Shown: positions 54,974-61,722 of the stretch, piece after piece | Numbering within the stretch: the first letter of the stretch is position 1 | Layout of the letters: every line of letters starts with the position of its first letter | Source: Trichomonas vaginalis G3 | Taxonomy: Eukaryota > Parabasalia > Trichomonadida > Trichomonadidae | NCBI RefSeq assembly: GCF_026262505.1 | Contig: NC_067203.1 | Coordinates: 27,323,411-27,387,410 of the forward strand | Length of the DNA stretch: 64,000 nucleotides | Direction of reading: 5' to 3' | Program-made: the position numbers and the translations under genes | The notes under the pieces: generated by a model | The model's input: the letters and a program-made list of their open reading frames with translations, nothing else | Database searches by the model: none | What the model was told of the DNA's origin: nothing

Positions 54974-55620
54974 AAGAAAGGAGTATACAAATGCAGGGTA
55001 AAGGAGCAATACCCTGCATTTGTAATCTCCTTTCTTGAATTAAATTCTCGATGTGACATTCTTTGGAAAAAGTGCTAGATATTCGAGAAAGGAGTTTACA
55101 AATGCAGGGTAAAGGAACAATACCCTGCATTTGTAATCTCCTTTCTTGAATTAAATTCTCGATGTGACATTCTTTGGAAAAAGTGCTAGATATTCGAGAA
55201 AGGAGTTTACAAATGCAGGGTAAAGGAGCAATACTCTGCATTTGTAAACTCCTTTCTTGAATTAAAATTCAATGAATCACATTCAAGTGAAAAAGTGCTA
55301 GATAATCAAGAAAGGAGTTTACAAATGCAGGGTAAAGGAGCAATACCCTGCATTTGTAATCTCCTTTCTTGAATTAAATTCTCGATGTGACATTCTTTGG
55401 AAAAAGTGCTAGATATTCGAGAAAGGAGTTTACAAATGCAGGGTAAAGGAACAATACCCTGCATTTGTAATCTCCTTTCTTGAATTAAATTCTCGATGTG
55501 ACATTCTTTGGAAAAAGTGCTAGATATTCGAGAAAGGAGTTTACAAATGCAGGGTAAAGGAACAATACCCTGCATTTGTAATCTCCTTTCTTGAATTAAA
55601 TTCTCGATGTGACATTCTTT
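54974..55620. repeat. Tandem array of about 112-bp units with one hairpin each, 6 units
   Basis: Each unit has an arm pair aagaaaggagtttacaaatg / catttgtaatctcctttctt with an inner gcagggta/taccctgc, and a linker ttctcgatgtgacattc. Starts at about 54974, 55084, 55195, 55308, 55419 and 55529. Open frames on the minus strand follow the repeat and are not genes. Confidence 0.9.
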
Positions 55621-55632
55621 GGAAAAAGTGCA

Positions 55633-55931
55633 AGCTTTTCCCATTCTGCACATATATATGCAGGGTCTATCACTGGTACCCTGCACCTATATGTGCAGAA
55701 TGGGAAAAGTGTTTGCAACATTCACATTGAAGATCAAAAGTGCAAGCTTTTCCCATTCTGCACATATAGGTGCAGGGTGCCAGTGATAGACCCTGCATAT
55801 ATATGTGCAGAATGGGAAAAGTGTTTGCAACATTCGCATCGAAGAACAAAAGTGCAAGCTATTCCCATTCTGCACATATAGGTGCAGGGTGCCAGTGATA
55901 GACCCTGCATATATATGTGCAGAATGGGAAA
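55633..55931. repeat. Second tandem hairpin array, 3 units, two inverted
   Basis: Hairpins at 55635-55709, 55747-55821 and about 55858-55931 share arms cttttcccattctgcaca / tgtgcagaatgggaaaag. The inner part reads ggtctatcactgg in the first and ccagtgatagacc in the other two, and the stem asymmetry (tatatatg versus tataggtg) is swapped with it. Confidence 0.85.
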
Positions 55932-56395
55932 ATACTCATACACATCAAATCATATAATTTCAACTCTCTTAAAATTTCATTATTATAGCTTATACACATA
56001 TGAATATATTTAAACTCATATAGAAAATGATCATAATGTGAATAAGAACATGAAATTACTATTTTCGAGTGAGAATAAGTTATGCATCAGAGATAAAATT
56101 TGAGATATACATAATTTACTTAGATCACACAAATATGCCATACTAGTTCTATTTAATTCCACTGTGTTTACATGAATGAAACTAATATTGACTACGATTG
56201 TCGAAATCTAACATATGGTTTTTGGAAACATACCATGAAAGCAATATGGTATATAAAGCTATGTATTCTGCATCATATACCACTGTGATCATGGCTGTAA
56301 CTCATTCCTATAGCGAGAAAAAGTGTTTTGTCAGTTTTGGCAGAAAAAAAATGGAAAATTTTTGGACGATAAAAAATTTGGATTATCCCCAAGCT
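55932..56395. other. A+T-rich junction, no gene seen
   Basis: Separates the hairpin arrays from the second Maverick fragment. Short frames here lack protein character. The capsid gene of the fragment is cut at about 56395. Confidence 0.45.
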
Positions 56396-57351
56396 TGTGA
56401 TGTATAATGATCGACTAATTCAGTGTAAATATTTGGATCGAGTGAAAATGCTTTAGGATGAATGAAGCAATCAACGAATTCAGCTGATTTCTTCGTTAAT
56501 CTTTGTTCAACTGTTGAAACAGTAATTTCACCATTTGATTTTGAAACTGCTGTTATCATATTGAATGGTTCATTCCATGGAACAAATTTATTAGTTGGTG
56601 GGTCATAATTATCTTTTACCTGACTGATTAAAGAAGGATTATGAGCTAAAATATCTTCTACCGGCAGTGCTGTTACCTGGAATGCATCGCTACTAAATTT
56701 AACCTTTAACTGAATGTTGCCTGCAAAAGCAGGAATAAATCTAATAACTTCTAGAATAAGGAATTTACGACATGGAATCTTTATTTTAATGTCAAAATTA
56801 ATTTCAGCTCCTGCAGCTAAAGGTCCTGAGATAATTTGACCTGTTCGAACTGTTCCAGAACGTTTCCATACATCTTTATGTCTCGTTTTTGAGAAAACAT
56901 CAACTTTCTTTATTTGTTCTGTAGTCTGTGAATTAGAAATGATATATGCTTCTTCTCTTGCGTTATCCTGACTATAAATAAGTCTGCCATTTGCTAATAA
57001 CTGATATGCTTCAATGATGTAAATTGATTCATCAAAAACGCCAAAGAAACCTGGAGAATTAGTATTTGGAATTGATGAGCCAGTAATAGCATTATCAATT
57101 ATATATTTACTTTTATAGTTAGTTGTAAGGAATGTGTTATAAAGGTCTAGCATATTTTCACCTGGCGGAGATAAATTGAATGTGACCCAGTTATGATCCT
57201 TTGCGCTTCCCGGTTGTGATGGAATTTTTGAATCGATATATCTTCTATTAGTATCACCAATATTAATTGCATTATCGATTACATCAAAATATGAACGAAT
57301 TTGATGGATATATTCAGCTGGTGTAAATTCGTTAAGCTGTTCGTTTTGCAT
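56383..57351 (-). pseudogene. Putative major capsid protein, C-terminally truncated (Maverick 2)
   Basis: 322 codons from the ATG at 57351, open throughout. It aligns by eye with the first 320 residues of the 25661-27203 gene, for example in NPSLISQV versus NPTLKVAF and in the shared NKFVPWNEPF and NIYTELV. It stops at a junction near 56395, losing the last 190 or so residues. It supplies the unshifted reading of the head that is frameshifted in the first copy. Confidence 0.6.
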
Positions 57352-57377
57352 GTATTATGTTAGATAAAAATATTTAT

Positions 57378-57671
57378 TTAGTTTAATATTCTAACTCTTC
57401 TTCTTAGTTGAGGATGTTTAATTTCATGTTTAACATTTTTCACAAACTCTTCATTAATTTTCGTTTCACTTTCTTTTACTGGTGGGTCTGGATTTTTTGA
57501 TTCCGTTTGCTTTTCAATGAAATTTACAAATTTAGCTATTAATTCTTGATTCGTTATCGAAAGCATATCTGGTTTAGGTTCTGGTTCTGGTTTAGGTTCT
57601 GGTTTAGGTTCTGATTTTATTTCTGGTTTAGGTTCTGATTTCGTTTCAGATGGAGGAGGTTTGTAATGCAT
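57378..57671 (-). pseudogene. Partner of the capsid gene, 5' truncated (Maverick 2)
   Basis: 97 codons. The LSITNQELIAKFVNFIEKQ helix and the Arg-rich end match 27231-27659. The first 60 or so residues are gone because a TIR element begins at 57669, and the apparent ATG comes from the edge of that element. A Lys/Pro/Glu repeat (EPKPEPKPEPEPKP) has expanded before the helix. Confidence 0.6.
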
Positions 57672-58710
57672 GAAAAATAGCGTGACTTCATTTTTGACAG
57701 TTTACAAATGTAAAGTGTTGCATCCTTAAAAACTTGGAAATATATACATTCATGAATTATCTTGTATATTAATTGAAAATCCATAAAACCCTAACAATAT
57801 TTTTTCTTAAAAAAAACTATAAAAATATAAATAAAATTAATCGTTAAATAAAAATATTTGATATCAGAATTTTATTGGAAAAATAAAAAACTTAATATTT
57901 TAAAGAAATACTTAAATACTTGAATGTTTTAACTTTTACATTATCATATAGACTCTCATATTATTGGCCATTTTGGCTGAGAACTATGGTCTGCGAGGTA
58001 CATAGATAGAATCAGTACCTCGCAGACTATAGTTCTCTATATGGCGCCGAAAATTTTTGGTGAAATGTCGTCGCATTTCACCAAAAATTTTTCGGCGCCA
58101 TAGGAAGAATTGGAGGGTGTGAGATACTATTACATGCTATAGTACTCACACCCTCCAACTCCCAATCAAAATCGCATAAAATTTGCTACTTATCTTCAGA
58201 TTACCTCCCATTATAAAATATATCATTGCTATCTCATTGTACTATATTTCCACCCTATTGTATTTAAAAATATAAAATTTTTTGATAATATATTTTTATA
58301 TCTTGAATTTTCAAACAATATATTCACAGATAATATAATGGGAAATCTATCTCAACCTAGCCTTAAAGTACCAAACTCCTGCTTGCATTCTCACTCACAA
58401 ATATTAAACATCCATCTCCAAAAAACTAAATTCTTCACAATTTTTTTAAAATTGAGAACATAAAAAACGTATGCATTCAATAATTTAAGATACTAACAAA
58501 TATTAAAAACTTCAAAATATCAGATATTAACGTTTTTCAATTAAAAAAATATCATTTTGCTTTTCAATTCGAACATAAATCTTAAATATTTTTAATTAAT
58601 ATCTGATTTACAGCATTATTATCCATTTATAAATCTGATAAATAAATGACAAAACCATCAGAAATAGTGTCACTTTTTGTCAAAAGTGAAGTCACACTAT
58701 TTTTCATGCA
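57669..58710. mobile_element. TIR element of about 1.04 kb with a relic hairpin unit
   Basis: Ends tgcatgaaaaatagcgtg and acactatttttcatgca face each other with further inverted match (gacttca-ttttgaca). It lies between two Maverick genes that are 45 bp apart in the other copy, and about 200 bp of the first gene are missing, so insertion came with a deletion or was followed by one. It holds a diverged H3-H2-H1 hairpin set at 57955-58165. No gene. Confidence 0.6.
57955..58165 (-). repeat. Diverged relic of the four-hairpin unit
   Basis: It contains, in reverse order, the tail of H4 and all of H3, H2 and H1. Arms differ from those at 28956-30170 yet still pair (for example gggtgtgag/ctcacaccc instead of gggtgagag/ctctcaccc). 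Confidence 0.8.
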
Positions 58711-58733
58711 CAACAATTTTTATTGGTAATCAA

Positions 58734-58976
58734 ATGAGTCAGGGATTAGATATTGAAGCCATCAAAAAAGAAATTCGTGAGCAGATATTAACAGAACTAA
58801 AGACATCAAAAACAGAAGAAAAACCAGAAAAACCAAAAAGGAAATTAAGTGAAAAGCAGTTAGCCGCATTAGCTGCAGGAAGAGAGAAGAACCCGCGAAG
58901 GAAAGCAAAAAGAGAACGTGAGGCTAAAGAAAAGGCGGAGTAGGAAAAGGCTGAATCCATTGAGAAGAAAGAATAA
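58734..58976 (+). pseudogene. Small Lys/Glu-rich protein (Maverick 2), in-frame TAG
   Basis: Relative of 27705-27956: same IEAIKKEIREQILTELK helix and RKLSEKQLAALAAGREKNPRR block. TAG at 58941-58943 cuts it ten codons before the natural end at 58976; the loss is only of a charged tail and may not matter. Confidence 0.55.
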
Positions 58977-59000
58977 ATGATATATTTTTGTTTGTAATAA

Positions 59001-59840
59001 ATGTATAGACAAGTACCTTTAACAGTTGCTTTCAGTTCTGAAGACGAAAATGTTAAAATAAATGGAAATAGAATCACATTTAAATTACCTATTGACTGGT
59101 CTGTTAATATAAATGAAAAATATATTGGTTTATCAAGTATGTATATAACACGAGGATTTAGAAAGGTTGAATTTGAGCTCGAAGTTGTTGTTATAAACGA
59201 AACCCAAGAATTTAAGCAAACTATTCACATATATAAATATTTCAAAGACAACACAACATTATATGAATGCATGAGTGATTTTAACGAAATTTTCGAAAAG
59301 AAATTTAACAAAAACGCTTTAGGATTAAATGTGTATCTTGATAAATTAAAAGAAGAAGGAATTCAACCACAAATTATAGACTTTCGTTATGAATTTATTG
59401 AACAAATAGATGATTCACATACATGCACATTTGCTATATACTCACCGTTTAATGAAATAGCAGAAAAGAGACAAAGTGATTTTAGGATAGGTTTTAAAAT
59501 TTCTCAGTATAATGAAGACTTCATGAATGTATTTAATTATAAACCAGGAGAAGAACGAACAGTATTATTACCAATAATAACATATAATGTATGGGACAGA
59601 AAACAAGTCATTTTATATTCAAATATCGCTAAAGGGGTTGAAAATGAATTTATCGGTCATACTAGATCGACGCCATTAACAAATATTAAATATTATAAGT
59701 TATCAGGAAATAATAGAGAGTTTTGGATTGATATGTATTCTACACATGATCATAAATGCCCCGTTGTGTTACCCGAAGACGGAAAGGATGTTTTCTTCCT
59801 TGAGGCTCAGTTACTGAATTCAACTATCGCAACTTTATAA
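59001..59840 (+). CDS. Putative minor capsid (penton-like) protein, intact (Maverick 2)
   Basis: 279 residues, without interruption. Strand-rich: VTFKL-type segments at the head (NRITFKLPIDWSVNINEKYIGLSSMYITRGF), a middle with CTFAIYSPFNEIAEKR and an end REFWIDMYSTHDHKCPVVLPED. It is the intact counterpart of the split gene at 28665-30981. The role as minor capsid protein is inferred from size, beta-rich pattern and place next to the capsid gene. Confidence 0.65.
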   Translation: MYRQVPLTVAFSSEDENVKINGNRITFKLPIDWSVNINEKYIGLSSMYITRGFRKVEFELEVVVINETQEFKQTIHIYKYFKDNTTLYECMSDFNEIFEKKFNKNALGLNVYLDKLKEEGIQPQIIDFRYEFIEQIDDSHTCTFAIYSPFNEIAEKRQSDFRIGFKISQYNEDFMNVFNYKPGEERTVLLPIITYNVWDRKQVILYSNIAKGVENEFIGHTRSTPLTNIKYYKLSGNNREFWIDMYSTHDHKCPVVLPEDGKDVFFLEAQLLNSTIATL

Positions 59841-59846
59841 GAAAAT

Positions 59847-59935
59847 TCGCGAGGTTAGAAAAGACCCAAAGGGTCTCGCCGCTTAGCGGCTGAGGTTAGA
59901 TATCGGGTTAGATATACCCTAAAATTAATTTTATC
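59847..59935 (+). other. Conserved Maverick 3'-flank motif, extended by a hairpin
   Basis: gcgaggttagaaaagacc, gggtctcgccgcttagcggc, gaggttagatatcggg, atataccct, A/T run. Begins 6 bases after the stop at 59840, as at 53451. Confidence 0.5.
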
Positions 59936-60044
59936 ATTTATGAAAAATTTAGTATATACAGAAATTAAAAAAAATTTTGAGTTAATTTATTTTTAAGTTT
60001 ATTTTTTAAAAAAATTATTTTTTTATTCTGCAGTGTTAAAATCT

Positions 60045-60290
60045 ATGATAAAAAAATAAATAAAAAAATTTTAACGGTAATTTTTAAAATTTATTTTTTC
60101 AAAAATTTTTTTATTTTGTGAAGTGTCAAAAATTTTAACGTTAATTTTTAAGTTTATTTTTTAAAAAATTATTTTTTTATTTTGTGTAAATGTCAAAAAT
60201 TTTAACGTTAATTTTTAAGTTTATTTTTTAAAAAATTATTTTTTTATTTTGTGTAAATGTCAAAAATTTAAAAAAAAAAAAAAAAAAAAA
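60045..60290. repeat. 60-bp A/T tandem repeat followed by an A run
   Basis: Three to four units of tgtcaaaaattttaacgtt with ttttaagtttatttttta, then a run of about 22 A. The small G+C-rich hairpin ggggctgcgcccc follows at about 60312. Confidence 0.75.
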
Positions 60291-60372
60291 AGGTAGTGGG
60301 GCTTCCAGGGGCTGCGCCCCTTCTAGCCCCGAAGATGTTTAGTATAAAATGAGGTTTTTATTCGGAAAATTG

Positions 60373-61251
60373 TTAGTCTTCTGGTGTGAATTCGGAGGAC
60401 TCTTCGTGTTTCTCTTCTTCGTGTTTCTCTTCTTCTTCCTCTTCCATTGCTTCTGGGAAGAAGTCTTCTTCTGGGTCGAAAACATTATATAATGTGTAAT
60501 TGAATGACACATTATATCTTTGTTTGAGTTCGCTCTTGACAAAGAACTTAGTTCCAGGAATACAGAAGACTTCTGTGCGTTGGAAAAGCTGATGTCCTGG
60601 AACAAATTTGGCAATTAGAGACTTCTTTTTTCCGAATTGTTCAGGAGTTTCCATGACGACAGTAACAACATCTCCATCTGCGAGGTCTTGTTGTTGTTCG
60701 GAAAGGTAAAGAGCAATGATATAAATGGTTGCTGCGTTGAATTCGAGAAAGTCGAATTCAAATTGTGTTGTCGTATAGCATTCAAACCATTTTGTACAGT
60801 TGTCTCCGAACTCGTCAACGTATTCATCTTGGTCATATCCGTAACTAAAGACTTGGAATTCGGCAATTGTCTTGTCGAATGACCGTTGGATGTTACGAGG
60901 AAGATTTTGACGAACTTGGTATAAAGTTCTCAACATTATAAGCTTAGTAAATGTTGGAAAATACTGAACTAAGACATCGCTAAGCTCAATTGGACTTGGA
61001 ATTGTCTTAGTAAGTTCAATTGAACTAGCAATTGCTTTGTTCAGAACTTCACAGAACTGAGTATTGTATGTAGCGTCTGGTTGTGTATTTTCTTCGGCGT
61101 CTTTGAGATATTTAGAGCAAATTTGTTGAAGAATTTCTCTTAATTCGCTGTTAGACTTTTTGGTGGTTATTCTAACCGCTGTGCCGGTTCTTGGAGGTTG
61201 TGGGGCTTTGGCTTTGGTTAGCGGTTGAGAATTGTTAATGTTGGCTTCCAT
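60373..61251 (-). CDS. Unknown protein with acidic C-terminus
   Basis: 292 residues from the ATG at 61251, which follows a tttatttttgtc promoter-like word; an ATG at 61287 is less likely. Mostly helical in the first half (ELREILQQICSKYLKDAEENTQ, IELSDVLVQYFPTFTKLIMLRTLYQVRQNL), strand-like in the second (DGDVVTVVMETPE, KSLIAKFVPGHQLF). It closes in a Glu run and a repeat EEKHEEEKHEE. No stops or shifts. No family recognised. Divergent from 61723; a Maverick-type gene by company, unproven. Confidence 0.6.
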   Translation of the reverse strand: MEANINNSQPLTKAKAPQPPRTGTAVRITTKKSNSELREILQQICSKYLKDAEENTQPDATYNTQFCEVLNKAIASSIELTKTIPSPIELSDVLVQYFPTFTKLIMLRTLYQVRQNLPRNIQRSFDKTIAEFQVFSYGYDQDEYVDEFGDNCTKWFECYTTTQFEFDFLEFNAATIYIIALYLSEQQQDLADGDVVTVVMETPEQFGKKKSLIAKFVPGHQLFQRTEVFCIPGTKFFVKSELKQRYNVSFNYTLYNVFDPEEDFFPEAMEEEEEEKHEEEKHEESSEFTPED

Positions 61252-61299
61252 TAGACAAAAATAAACTGTTTTTTTCGGACTACTCATAGAAAAGTTTAA

Positions 61300-61485
61300 A
61301 ATAAACCGTTTTCGTCAACGGTAACCCCCTCTATTTTTTTATTTTATTGAAAAGTCTCCGTTGGCAAACCGTTCCATCTCAAATATTGAATGAACTATAA
61401 ACGTTTTTTGTTTTCTATACATACTTTTTTGTCCAACGGTAAAACTTTTTACACAACGGTTTTTGAGAGTCGTCGCCGTTGACTT
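61300..61485. promoter_or_regulatory. Cluster of CAACGG (Myb-type) sites in a divergent spacer
   Basis: CAACGG at 61316-61321, 61434-61439 and 61454-61459, and its complement at 61358-61363 and 61476-61481, plus two aaccgtt words (about 61304 and 61367). YAACKG is the classical Myb site. The role as binding sites is inferred. Confidence 0.45.
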
Positions 61486-61710
61486 TTTTGTAGAGCACTC
61501 AAAATAGTATAACTTTGTCCGGACAAGTAAGGGTCTATCGTCGCTACAGGAAAAGTTACAGGCGTTCCAAGGAAGTATACTTTGAGAAGCCTTTCCCCTT
61601 TTAAAACAAGATAGGACGGTTATTTTACAAAACTGTCAACACTTTGACCGAGTAGTTTTTTGTGCCGAACAAAAAGTGTCATATAAACATCTGTCAAAAA
61701 CCGCTTTTTA

Positions 61711-61718
61711 ACTTCACT
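61711..61718 (+). promoter_or_regulatory. Initiator-like element ttcactta
   Basis: TCACTT fits the T. vaginalis Inr (TCA+1YW). It lies 5-10 bases before the ATG at 61723, the usual distance for trichomonad genes, and supports that start. Confidence 0.5.
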
Positions 61719-61722
61719 TAAA

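Larger units (their letters stand above)
56383..59935. mobile_element. Second Maverick fragment, diverged from the first
   Basis: It holds, in the same order and strands as 25661-30981 of the first element, the capsid gene, its small upstream partner, the small Lys/Glu-rich gene and the penton-like gene. The HNH gene between the last two is missing. The left edge cuts the capsid gene; the right edge lies after the 3'-flank motif at about 59935, or further if 60.3-64 kb belongs to it. No TIR was identified. Confidence 0.7.

Noticed and set aside
54974-55931. CRISPR-like array (regular repeats of about 112 bp)
   Set aside because: The whole unit repeats including the linker, there are no unique spacers, no Cas genes, and the genome is eukaryotic.
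56198-56407. A 69-codon plus-strand gene at the capsid junction
   Set aside because: It ends inside the antisense of the truncated capsid gene and has no domain or conserved counterpart.
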